A stretch of 64,000 nt of DNA from Pocillopora verrucosa (Eukaryota; Cnidaria; Anthozoa; Scleractinia; Pocilloporidae): NCBI RefSeq assembly GCF_036669915.1, contig NC_089316.1, forward strand, positions 24,697,993 through 24,761,992, given 5' to 3'. The position numbers and the translations under genes are program-made. Below are positions 25,482-38,000 of the stretch, piece after piece. Numbering within the stretch: position 1 is the first letter of the stretch; each line of letters begins with the position of its first letter. The notes under the pieces were generated by a model. That model saw nothing but the letters and a program-made list of their open reading frames with translations. It searched no databases and had not been told where the DNA came from.

Positions 25482-28400
25482 ATGAAAACTGATGTCAGAA
25501 AATCGATGGGAGCCATTATGTTTCTCGTCACACTAGGTAAGTGTTAAGCGTGATTATACGTTGTAAGTGTTATAAGTTCTATCACTTCGTGCCTAGAGTG
25601 AATGCTACAACCTGGGTTTGAGCAAACTTTTTTTTTTCGCGACAGTTTCGAGCTTGCTAAGCTGTGTTGATGCGAGTGAAACATTAACGGTTTTCGTCTT
25701 TCTTTAAATCATTTTGAGCCAAAGTTAGTATGTAGGCATTGAGTATGAAATAACGCATTTTTTCTTCTTTCCGTTATTTTTCACGAAATATTTCGTAAAT
25801 TTCTCTGTATGTCTGAGACCAACGACCTATTTCACTTCGAGGAGCAAACTGAATGACCACCTGGTTTCGAAAGTGCTCAGTTTTTTAGCAATCTAGTCAC
25901 ACTATAACTAAGAGAGGAAAAAAACAAACGCAGAAGATAACTTTTACAGATATTTCAATTTTTAGTGGAAAAATGTTGATCGGGATATTTTCTTCTCGTT
26001 TCTGAGTTAAAAAAAAAAAAAAAAAAAAAAAAAGACGTCATGGCTTAGAAGCTAGTTCGATGGATAATTTAAATTCACTTTTAAAAAGTAAACATAGGAC
26101 TCCTGCATCGAAAGCTTTACGGTTAATTAAATATTTCTTCCATTTAGCCAGAAAAGATTTGTTTTCAATTTTGCGTCCACCTGGGAAAAGCAAGCCGTAT
26201 TTTCAACTGATAACTTGATTTAACACTATTCCACAAGTTCTGAATAATTCTATATTTGAAAAACTTTTCACAGGAAAAAAAAATTATAATATCGATTTTG
26301 TTTTTCTTTATATAAGGGCTGCTAAGGGAGTTTTAATAAAGGAGTGTAGACCACAGGGAAACTTCTTCTCCCCACGAGGTTCTTGCATTCAGTTAACTGT
26401 GGCTAAAATTTGCAGCTACTGTACTAGCCAAGACTTAGAAAAAAAAAACAATAACGACAACAGCAACAACAAAACAAAAGCAACAATTTTCTGTCTCCAA
26501 AGACTAAAGAAAGAGGAAAGTCTATTTTATTACATTAATTTTGCGCAAATTAATTTGGAAAATCTCCAGCTCATTATGACCTTTTAATGCCGCAGTTTTA
26601 ATGGCGAGATGATCATGATTATTTAGTTAAGGAATCACTTTCTAACAGCTGACGAAATTGACCCGCCATTCTTCTACCAGGAGGATATTTCCATATGCAG
26701 CAAAACGGAGTTTTAAAATTCGGCCGAATGTTATTTATTATTTACGGTTAAACCATTTGCTGCTCACGTTGAGGAATCTTTGCTAAAGGAAAAAGTAACC
26801 CGAAGAAAATACTAATTTTTGGTACCGAGGGATTCCAAACAAATAATCAGCAAGTCTAATATTAGATCAAAATACGTTGGAAACGATTTTTTTTAATCAT
26901 TTTTTATCTGTTAATTTTATCTCACTTTTTTATTGCAGTAATTGTCATAAGAGCTACGAATGTAAAAAGCATGACATGTGACTACGAAGAAAAAAACAGA
27001 TGCACCCAAAATTGTGTTAAAAAAGATGAATGCAGTCAAGTATGCCACAAAAGCACCTGCTTCTAGAGCTGCAACTCTGCCAAGTTTTGCAATTTGACAT
27101 GCAGTGGACAGACATGTCAACAGAATTGCAATTCTGGCGCTTGTAATCTAATTTGCAGTGGGCGAAGTTGTACACAGTTTTGCAATGCTCAGAGTTCATG
27201 CCGTCTTACTTGCAATGGAACAAGCTGCAGGCAAATATGCAACGCAAAAGAGTGCCAAATTAAATGTTTGAGTAAAGGGGGATGCAATGCCAGTTGTAGT
27301 TCTAGTTGTATCCTATATCAGCCTACTACACAGGCGGCGAAAACCGAGGCCTCTTCAACTGATGGATCTACCAAAAAGGCTGTAGCAACTGATGTCACTA
27401 CTCCTCAAGGAGAATTTATCCAAGGTTCTACAACTTCTCATATTCTAGTTAAGACCACAGAGAGTAAGTAACGTAGCTCACCTATTTCTGCATGCCTATT
27501 GATATTCTATGGCTGCTGTCTAATGGTAGCCTCTAAATGAATTTAAACTATTTGCTTCTGCTGGCATTTTATAAACAGGTTTTGATAAGTCATCAGATTC
27601 ACCCACGGCAGTTACACCAGAGGCACCAAAGATCAGCTCTAAGACAGAAAAATTGGTACACACTTCATTATTAAATTATTTATTAATTTTTTTTTGTCTT
27701 TTAATTTTTTTCCTTTTTTATGCCTTTTTTAATTTCATTTTTGTCGTTTTTGATATTTATTGGTTTAAACCTATACATAAATCGTATTTGGAAGCTGTAG
27801 GATTAAAAATGTTTCATCTGTAGAAAACTCTATTTTCCCTTTGGGTCTAAAAGACTTAGCCCTGTAGATAAATATCTAAATTCGACGGCGCGTATAATAA
27901 ATAAACTAATTTTCGATCTCATAATTTCATAATTTAATTAACGAAACACTCGGCTACATCTGTAACAAAGGCAAAGAACACCAGTAATGACGCATACTTT
28001 CAAAATATTTGGACATCTTTTCAAGTCATAACATTAAGAGAATGATGTTTATCTGATAACTACTTTGAAACAAGCTCTGCTTTGCAAAGTTAAGAACTAA
28101 ACGAACTTAATCTTTCAGTGATCGAGTTCAAAGAGAGAGCATCTCTCGTGTCTACTACGTTCATGCAACTTTTAAATAGTACTTTTTTCTTTTCTTTCAT
28201 TATAATTTTTTTATTTGTTATTGCTGTTTCTTGGTTTGTTTTTTCGTATTATATACACATGCAAAGCAGATACCAGGAACACATCAAAAAACGTTGAACA
28301 TCCTTACGTACATGGGCTTAGCTCTCTCCCTCATCGGAATAACAATTACTGTGTTCTCCTACATTTTCCTAAGGTAAGTCAAAATACAGACAAGTGTAAC

Positions 28401-31400
28401 ACCACTTAAATTAGGGGCTGTTTTTCAATGTTTCCTAATAATTATTTAGGTGATAACTTATTCCGTCGTTGAGCGGTTTTTCTTGTTACAGTGATATGCA
28501 CCAACCTCTCTCTCAAATAAGAGTGAGTCTGACTGGATCTCTTGGAGCTGGGCAAGTCATTTTTCTTGCTGGAATTAACAAATCAACAATCACGGTTTGT
28601 GCTCTTTTATACTTAACTAACCAAGCATTTACTTACCCATTATATTTTTTTGGCAAAAAAAAATGATCTTTTGTTTTACGATGCTAAATAGGAGAACATT
28701 GATGAAAAGAATTCGTAAGATCTGTTTGCTAAAGACGACAATGCGCTATTTATGCGGTTCAAGACTTTTTTTTTTAGAAATAATATGGCTGATGGACTCA
28801 TGTCTGATCTCCTCTTTCGTTCACTTCTTTACATTCTATTATTGTTTTCATCATGATCATCATCCAGTTGTTGTTTGGCTACAATTCTAGATATTCTGCT
28901 ACTTATACAATGGACGGCCTTGTCAAATTTAGCGGGCTGAAACCACGAATGCTTCAAAATCGGCACAACTGTGTAACCACGCAGCAATTTCATAATGCAA
29001 CCATTTTCATATTTGCTAGTCCTGATGTCATCTATTACATGAGATCAAGAAATTACTCATCATCGTTCACTGACCTGCAGTTCTATAACAAAATATAGCG
29101 AAGCACTTTCACGACTCTCCTAACTGGTGGCAAGCATTCGGCGGGCACTCACTTTCAATCATGATTTTCTCATAATCAGGACTTCCTGAATTACTCGATA
29201 TAGTGACAAACACGGATGTTTATTGCCATTGCAGCACAAAGCTCTTAACTGCGTTTTTGTATCGGCAATTCTTTAGGCTACCTGTGTCGCTGTAGCGGCT
29301 CTGATGCAATACTTTTTTACGGCCGCTTTTTGTTGGATGATGGTGGAGGGAATTTACCTTTACTTGTTTATTGTGAAAGTTTACAACATTAGAAACCGGA
29401 TGGCTATCTATCATGCTTTTTCATGGGGTAAGTTTCAGTAGCAATACTCACATCTCTGTGTTCAGTGTCTGCAGTTGTATCTTGTCACAACTCCGAGTTA
29501 CTTATTGTTTTTCTCTTGCAGTTTTTCCTGCAGTAATGGTCGTTATTTCTTTGAGTATCGCTGCAGGAAAAGACGGAATCAAGAGCTTTGTCGACGATGA
29601 ACAGTTAATGAGAAATCTTTATAGATATAAAAAAACCCTGAAATTCCTTTGCCATTTTCTCTCCAATTGTGGTTTTTTATAAGACATTTTCATTTTTTTA
29701 ATAGCTGCTGGATGTCTTCTGCAAACAATCTTATTTGGATTTTTATTGCGTTTGTGATAATAGTTGAAGTGGTAAGTAAAACCATACTTGATAAGGAGTG
29801 TTCTCTACTACAATCAATGGAGTACAATTTATCATCGTTGTTTTTCTACTGAGCACTATTTACTATGGGCTGTCATTCTGCATGTTTGTGTCCTAGTGTT
29901 TGCTTGTGTTCCTCTTTTTACCTATCTGTATCCCACCAATTCGTTCGTTGTCAGTCATTGAGATGTTTTCATTTTAAGCTGAACATACTGATTCTTGTGC
30001 GAGTCATCAGAGAAATGACCAAAATGCAGCAAAAAAGGGGAACTATTCAACACGTACGGTGAGCAACGTTGTTAATTAAGAATAATGTATGTAGATAGGA
30101 ATTAGAGAGATGGTAAGTTTTGAGCTCGGTAAAGAAATAAAGAAAGATGTTTTTCGTTCTGTTACTCCACGGTAAGCGAGGTCTATCAAAATCAAATTTC
30201 TATTAAAACATCTTTCTTTAAGAATAATGTAGTATGCGATTTTGAATTCACTTATTAAACCAGGTAATGTCTACTCTCGAGCATAGTGGCTCACACGGCC
30301 GAGATTTTAAAGGGATTTTGTAGTATTAGGTAAATTGCAACTTTCCTTGAGTAAACTTTCCATCTCAAGTAAGCTCTTAGCGTTTTCTCAGTTTTCTCTG
30401 ACAGTTTGTCAATACCCAGTTATGCTCTTGGTTGGAGACAGCCACTTTGGAAGTTAACAAAACAAATCACACAGCTGAGGCTAAATGTGAAGAAACTACG
30501 TATCTAGCTAAACACAGCGACCGGTTAATAAAATTGATCTAGTTAAACAAGCTTTCTTATAGGCTCATTTCATATTTCCTTCCTACTTTCAGACTTGGGA
30601 TAAGGACATGTGTTATTTTGCTTCCTCTTCTGGGATTCACTTGGTTGTTTGGCCTTTTGTCACCAGTGCATAGAGCATTCACCTACATTTTTATCATCCT
30701 TAACTCTACTCAGGTTTGAAACCATTGTGTAGCTATGTTTGTTTATGTTACATTTTTAAATTTTTGCAATTCATATTTTCTTGAAGCTTGTAAAGTTGGC
30801 ACAATTCAGACCAAGAAGATCTCGTGTATTGCTCATACTTGTTTCTCTGACATGATTAACGAATATCGTTATGTGTATTAAACGCTCATATGGTAGAGAC
30901 AATCATCCATTTGTTATTATTTTTGTTTGTTTGTTTTTTTCTGTTTTGTTATGTTTTGTTGTTGTTGTTATTTTTTTTATTGTTTGTTTTTTTCCTAATG
31001 TCTCCGTGGCATTTAGCCATCACCCACCCGTGGCAAGAGAGAGAAAGTGTTAGGGACAATGGCTAGGGTTGGGCTTGAGCAAAACTTTCGCTATTTACTA
31101 AAATTGTGCTTGTTAGTTTCTCAACCTTTTGATTCCTTGCGGGTAATAATAAATGTTTTTTAAGTATATCCCGAAGAGCACGATCACATAAAAAATTTCA
31201 GCTTTTGATCGGTGCGTTATATTCCCAAATGATGACGTATAATTTAAGGTTCGTTCTTCTTTATTAGGGTTTCTTGATTTTTCTTCTTCATTGCGTTAGG
31301 AACAGTCAGGTGAGATTTTCCAAGAAATGATGCAATATTTCTCTAATCCACGTCATCAAGATAATTATCTAAGCAAGATAGTCGTAGTGTATAATGTATT

Positions 31401-32099
31401 AAGGTCGTGTATTTGACCGAAAAAAACTAAGGTAGCAAAAAAAATGTATCTGCACTGCGTTGGGAACAGTCAAGTGAGATTTTCCAAGAAAGGATGCAAT
31501 ATTTCCCTATACATGAATCCACGAAATGAAAAACTAAGCTACCAAAAAAAATATCTCTTATGGTAGCTGAGTAAGTATATTACTACTGCCTTCTGTATAC
31601 GAGTATGTCCATATCCCGCTTCGCGTTCGTCCGGATCCGATTTTGTTGATAACTAGTATGATTACAGACCGAATTTAACTGCTCTTGGTTTTGTTATCAT
31701 CATTAATCTATCAACTTAATTATCATTATGAATAAAGGGGTAAGTTTCTAAAGGAATTGTGGTGCTACGTCGGTGGGAGAGTGTAGCAAACTCGAAACGT
31801 CAGCTTTTTTACCCTTTACAGTGGCTAATTTGCGTTTTCAACTCAGTTTTTAAGACTAAATTACCTGCTAATTATCATTATGATGCGATGTATTAATGGT
31901 ACCTCTCGTAAACTTCATTCTTGAACACTACATGTATGAACAGGGTTATCTGCCAAGGGAATTTATTATAATCAATTATTTGCTTGATTTTTCTATTTTT
32001 CTTCACCTGCAGATTCGAGATCGACTGCAACAAAGAATTGGCATGATTTTCCCTGCCACGGAAGACAGAAACCAGCCAAAAGTGATGCCGATGGAGTAA
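25482..32099 (+). CDS. Gene C: GAIN-less 7TM receptor with Cys-rich ectodomain, one in-frame TAG
   Basis: Twelve exons in consistent phase: 25482-25536, 26939-27463, 27579-27655, 28270-28373 (or from 28267), 28492-28594, 29277-29427, 29522-29603, 29705-29771, 29979-30058, 30593-30713, 31268-31309, 32013-32099. They encode 497 codons: signal peptide (MGAIMFLVTLG region), Cys-rich repeats (about 30-145), Ser/Thr stalk to 219, and 7TM (220-469) with a short tail. TM3 reads FCWMMVEGIYLYLF and TM6 PLLGFTWLFGLL, as in its adhesion-GPCR neighbours. The whole GAIN/GPS block is missing: the stalk exon ends at phase 0 and TM1 begins at phase 0. TAG 27064-27066 interrupts codon 61 in the Cys-rich exon. 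All other exons are intact, so it is either a young pseudogene, an allele, or a sequence error. ATG 25506 is an alternative start. Confidence 0.78.
26009..26033 (+). repeat. Poly-A tract in gene C intron 1
   Basis: A 25-base run of A sits in the first intron of gene C. It could be the tail of a degraded retroposed element, but no body is recognisable next to it. Confidence 0.85.
26972..27318 (+). repeat. Cys-rich short-period coding repeats in gene C
   Basis: The exon encodes a run of about 10-residue units with Cys every three to four residues, such as TCSGQTCQQNCNSGACNL, CSGRSCTQFCN and CNGTSCRQICN. The CSGxxC core is shared with the gene A repeats, so both modules are related. The in-frame TAG at 27064 lies in the fourth unit, just after STCF. 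Confidence 0.75.
31289..31557 (+). repeat. Partial tandem duplication around the gene C TM7 exon end
   Basis: The segment from 31289 (end of the TM7 exon and its donor) is repeated from 31453. Both copies carry the same gtgagattttccaagaaa sequence and an aaaactaag...aaaaaaaat block (31425 and 31527). In the second copy CAG/gtgag has become CAA/gtgag. The upstream part of the exon is absent there, so the second copy is not a usable exon. Confidence 0.8.
31608..31690. repeat. Partial copy of a dispersed palindromic repeat
   Basis: The stretch from cccgcttcgcgttcgtcc to gtatgattacagaccgaatt matches the centre and right arm of the palindromic element at 62777-62880. Only this half is clear here, inside the last intron of gene C. 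Confidence 0.7.
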
Positions 32100-35098
32100 A
32101 ACAAAAAGAAAACAAAAATTCAAATGCAGCCAACTAGTTTATTCCAGATTCAAAATCAACAAGCGTCAAGCCATAGAGCCTAATGGAATGGCACAGTCTA
32201 AGAGATAGAGTTTACAAGTTTGTTAGTCAGCTCGTCGCAGGAATAGTAATTAGCTATTATTATTCTTCAGGTAAAACAAGAAACACTAAAAAACGTGCGT
32301 CATGCGTCATGCGTGCTGAGTCTATCGTGAGGTGTGTGGCGTATCATATGCGTAAAACGTGAGTCTCGAGCCGTGTGTTTCGCTCTCTGAACAAAGGATT
32401 ATCACATTGCGTAGATTGATAGAATAAATGCACCTCACTTTTTGATGCAATTTATTTTCACTTCCTAAGTGAAAAAAGGCAAAAAAAAAAACAGTAATAA
32501 TAAATAAAGACCTGGCCTGAGAGCTAAAGGCAAGAAACAGAATGAATATCCTGCATGTTTGGGTGTTTGTTTTTCTTTTCTTTTTTCACTTTCTCGAGAG
32601 TATGGCATCACTCTCTGCTTTACATACCTAAGGTGTACTTCCTTTTTTATTCGATCATAATTAGATTAATACAAAACATTATGGGTTAATGGGGCTCGGT
32701 CCAATGGCAATGGCATGATACGCATCAAGCACCTGTTGTCCGAAGGTCGGATAACACTATCCGCTAAATGAATCTCTTTCCGGTGGATAATGCCATAAGT
32801 TTTGCGATCACTTATCCGCTTGATAGCGACTAATCCTTTGGATGGTGTTATCCAACTTTTATACAACCGGGCCCAGGATGATAACAATGCTATCGGGCGA
32901 GGGGCAATCGCCCAATGGAGTCTCCATTGGGGTGGCTGATAACACTTAAGTAAGAAGTTTGAATAAGCCATGCACTTATGATTTGACAGTGTAAAAAAAC
33001 CTGAGTTTTCTTTAATCCAAAATAATTATCATTTGATTTTGCTCTGATTTTTGTGGTAGATTTAAAATTGTGTACAAGGTCAGAAGTAGTTCAAAAGAGC
33101 TAAATTCCATTCATCTAAATATTAACAAAAAACTACTTTAATTTAACTGATAAGGTTTTCTTTGATCTCACTAAATTATTTACAGACTTCTGAAGCTGTA
33201 GTTATTGATTTTGCTTATGGATTCTGTTGACGTCTCGAAGCACTTAAATCAACTCCTGTAAATATTACCGCATCTTTATGAATTGCCTTTATTAATTTTT
33301 CTCTTCTCATTTAACACCTGATGAGAGAAACCTTCGTCTGCTTCTAGGAGCACCATAAATAGATACTGAGTGGCTGATTTTTAAACTCGTGTAATAATGA
33401 AAAAAAAAAAGAAAAAAAAATTCTCTCATCAGACTAAATATAAAACTACGTTGTAATTTGAACCAAATTTCCACCGCTCTAAGATTTTTCTCCGTAGGGT
33501 GAAAACTTCAATAAAAATCAACCGATCAAAAGCTACGTGATCCAAGAGTCGCTGCTTTCATACCAAATGAAAGCCAATTTAGATGTAAACATAATACTGC
33601 AGATTTACCTCCGGATAAAACCGCATAAATGCAATTAATCTGGAAAATGTGATGAGCATTTAGCATTTATTTATCAACATTGTGGAAACAAAAAGTAAAT
33701 AATCGGCTAATTGTGAATAATTGCTGGCTGAATATGTCGAGTTTCCAAGGACGAATACACGGAATCAATACAACAATACAGTCGCGTAATGATTGAGTGA
33801 AAACAAATGAAAATCAGCCGCCATAAGGTATTCATCCAACCCGGTAACGACGCGAAATGATTCTTGAACGCCACGATTTTCGAATTCTGTGTAGAAAAAA
33901 CCAAGACATATAAAACGATTGGACCTTTCCTCTACAACAAAGCTAATAATCTTAAATATACTGGTTACAGAGAAAGCTTGATAGCTGCCGCTTACGGCAA
34001 AATGATTCCTTTCTATGCAATAGCTCAAGAAGCCTTTTTGCTTCAACTAATTTTGATTTGGTAAAGATTTTTCTTTTTTTAATCATCATTTCTTTAAAAA
34101 TTTTCATAGCACATGAGGTAATAAAAATACAATGTAGTCCTCTATTATTCATTTGGATTAGAATGGTCGTAATTTTTTTTTCACCATTCCACATCATGAG
34201 AGTTTCTAACTGACCGTGTAAAAAGTTTATTGTCGCATAAATCGTCTGATAAATTCTGCAAAACTAACGTAAAACGCTTAGACGAATATAAAGCCAATTT
34301 CGACTACGTTTAAATTATGGTATATGCCATTCTTTTCATTATCAAATATGCATTATGCCCATTATATTACCCATATTTTTTTTTCATTATGATGAGGTAA
34401 TGTTTCCGTTTAGTACTCAGCCAATACTGAACTTTCAGGTCAGTTGGAATTGGTGGACTGCTCTATCTTGGTGATTTTAGGAGATAAAATTATTTACCTC
34501 AAGGCGAAGGTTTAATTAAAAACTAAAATAGCTGTTTAAACTAACTTATTCAAAAAAAAAAAAATGGAACAAATTTGAACCAGTTTGGCCTCCTTCAGCA
34601 TGAAAGGAGGTGGGCGTTTAAAGAACTGACAAGTCATATAACTACCATTATTAATACCAATTTAAAACGTGCTTTCTAATACACCTTAATATTGGTTTTC
34701 TTCCATCGCTTTATCATGCTTATATCTCCTATTCAACCTAATCATTTTTCTTACATCAGGAAAAATGCGTTAATTATAACAGGTCCAAACGGAAACGAAT
34801 ACTCCACTGATAATATGAAAAGGTTAACAAAATATGTTTCTGTGACTGCAGTTTGAGGAAATAAGACCACAGTCACTTAAGCATACCAAATTATTTACCT
34901 CAAGAAGTAACCGTGAAGGGAATCGATATTGACTGTGACGAAAAACATGTCAGAGTGACAGGTAGCACTGAACAATAAAATCAGCCGTGGCCCAAAATTC
35001 AGTTCAAATCGTTTGTTTGCTTAAAATTCCACCTGTTCTTTTCCACCTGAGCAATGCCTCAACGACTCGAGTGCAACACTGCCGTGTTATTAAAAAGA
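32100..35098. other. Intergenic spacer between genes C and D
   Basis: No supported gene. An AATAAA-like signal near 32422 could end the gene C transcript. The spacer contains a small inverted-repeat element (about 32740-32880). The ORFs at 33707-34197 are AT-rich and unrecognised. The proximal promoter of gene D should lie just before 35054; no clear core element was seen. Confidence 0.45.
32740..32880. repeat. Short inverted-repeat element (MITE-like)
   Basis: The ends read ggataacactatcc on the left and ggatggtgttatcc on the right, which are inverted copies with one or two mismatches. Inner ggtggataatgcc and gcttgatagcg segments are further diverged. This pattern fits a short DNA transposon derivative. 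A second, GC-richer hairpin (cccaatgg...ccattggg) follows at about 32911. Confidence 0.6.
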
Positions 35099-38000
35099 AT
35101 GGTTTACTTTTGTCATGTTTTGCCGCGGTTCTGTTTCCTTTCTTTTTTAGTTATTTGGAATGTTCAGAATACAACTCAAGGTAAGTCATTTTTAGTGACA
35201 GACGATATGAAAGAAGAGAAAAATGACCAATACTGGGAAATGTATTTGCTTTCTATTTCGTGCTTTGAAAGACATTTTGAATACGTTTTAGTTCTCTGTC
35301 AACCGAGTCTAAGCCAGGAGCAGGAAAAAATTAGCTTTTTTGTACAACTTAGCATTCATTTTGCATGAATTTAGTTTATTAAAAAAAGATCCATTTGGCA
35401 ATGTATCTTCTTTGCGAATGCCATTTTTTTTTCGTTCAAGAGGCGAGGAAGACCGAACGCTTCTAAATTTAAAGAAGTATTGATATTGTTCACGGATTTG
35501 AAATTGAAATAAACTGAATACTTGGCCGGGAAGCAAAGCTTCAAGAGAAATGGTGAAATTTGGAGGGCAATCTCTCAGCAGAGGAAAGTAACAGCCGACC
35601 TACTGGCAAGGAAAAAAGGGATTTATTTATTTAATAAAATTAATTCTCATATCGCGCAAAAGCTGCTTGTTAAAAAGCCAGTGTTGCTTACCGGCGACCA
35701 GCTTTTTGATAACGTTATCATTAGACTCTATATATCAAATTGGTTTTTCTTCCATGTAAATAGTAGAAATGTAAAGATATTTTTTTCCTCCTGGCTTTGT
35801 TTCGACGCAAATAATCGTAGGACAAATGTCGACCTACGCGTGGTTATTCGTGACGTAAGGTGGCCTACGAAATCACGAGGAAATTAATGGTGGATTAAAA
35901 TGCGTCAAAATCGTGAAATATTGAAAAAAAAAAGAAAAAACACCCGAGACTTAAAAATCTAAAAATGATTTTGACAGTTTTAGTTAGAATAGCATCTAGA
36001 CTATTTTACTCCTGTAATTTAAATATTGCCTGCTGTGAGCTTCTTTGTTCTTTCTTCTTCTTCTTTAATACTCAGAACAGATTCCGTGTCGAGTAGTCTG
36101 GTTTCGACACCTTGTCTTGTGTTCGTTAGTAGGGCGCGTTACTTTCACAGTGTGTCTCTCCCCCTAAGGGTATAAATGGTTACTGGAAAATTGCCAGGGA
36201 AGATTGATGAGATTCGGGGGGTTACCTTGCGATGGACTAGCATCTCATCCAGGGGAGGGAAAGGCTTTTTCGAAGTCCCTTTGTTAAAATGTAGTCTGCC
36301 TCCTAAGATTATATCACTGGGTGTGTATTATTTGGACTGAGGGGTCCTTTTTTATTTTTTTCCTTTGAAACAGGAAAATATTGTTATTCTTATGAATCGC
36401 TTAACATCCCAGAGCTAAAGAAAGGTAACTGCCAGCAAATCAAGAACGCCACTTCTCAACATTGGTTAAAAGCTGACTGTAAAATAAGAAGTTCTCGGGA
36501 ATACCAGAAACGTGACTTTACTCAGTGTTTACAGTTGTGGTGTGATTATTTTTCAATATGCCTTCATCAAACAACCGAGTGGAAAAACTATTGCTCCTTA
36601 AAGTTTTATAGACTCCGTTCATCTTTCTTCGATATAAGTACAGGGGAAGGAGTGAATCACGTCTGTCACTTCAAACACGTTTACGTCAAGTATTGCGGTA
36701 TACCAAAATACGGAAGAAACTACTTTTTGAAGACATTCGCCATCAGGATTACCTCCATAGAATGCCAATCGAGAAAAACAGGAAACGGTTTGTGCCAAAC
36801 TTGTTTATTATTTGAATTTATGTGTATATATCATTGATTCATGTTTAAAATCTTAAAAAATCATTAAAAAAACATTTTATTCGGATATTTAGTGCCCCCA
36901 TGTTTGAACACTGCGTTATGGAAACAGAGTTCCAATACCTGCAAATACCTGAAAAATGGAACAAACAACACCTGGTACACAGTTGGTTTGGGTTATCATT
37001 CTTCACTGAGATGGTGCGATGCATTTCGGAACTGTTATGGGTCTAACGATCTCAGAAATCGGTGCCGTCGTGATTTTGACTTTTACTTTCGATATCCACC
37101 AACTTTTACAGTAGAAATACTCAGTTATTTACCTCACACACGGATCCAGGTCAATTACGTTTGTAGCGGTCGTTACATCTTTGCTGTTAATGTGATTCGG
37201 TGCAACTCTGAATCAAAACTAAATGGTATGTTTGGGATCAATGTCAGTATCTAAGCAAATTCGCACGTACTCCACCCTTAACCCAATTTTAATCTTAACT
37301 AGTTATCAGTTGACTGTTTTGGGTAATGGGAAGGGTAGGTGCGCAGTTGCTGAGACATTGACATAGATCATATTTCCCCTGTATATCGTAGCCATATTGC
37401 TCATGTTTTAAAAAAATAGTCACGCATCTCTGCTGTGATTTTGTGTTTGTGACATATGTAAAACATGCGTGCAAACTGAAGGAGATTGCAAAACGTCAGC
37501 ATTAGGGGAGGTGAGGTGTCTGACAATAGAAATACTTTAGCGGGTAGATAGAAAATTTTTTCATCTTCAGACAGAGTTCCTTAAACATCTGATTAAGGAA
37601 AATGTAGCAAATAACACAGTGACAGGGTGACGTTTAGATTCCTCTTTGGTCATCCAACGGAAGTAATTACATTTATCGCCTACCTAGATACTCGATTTGT
37701 TTGTTTGTTTGTTTGTTTGTTTTGTTTTCTTAGACAGTTTAGTAGTAAAGAATGATAACGATGATAGTGATGATGACAATGCTGAAGCTCCACAGACTTT
37801 GAAATCTCAGGTACGTGCTTGAATTAATTGATGAAAACGATGATCGATGATCTGAAACAACTTGGCCAGGCAAGAAACGGAGTAAGTTATGCAGTGGAGT
37901 AAGGCATGCCTCTGGTTCTTAGAAATACTGATACTTGGCTTTCGGAAATTTATTACTTATCAGGTACTGAACGCCATTGGCCTCCTTGACATTGAAAGAG

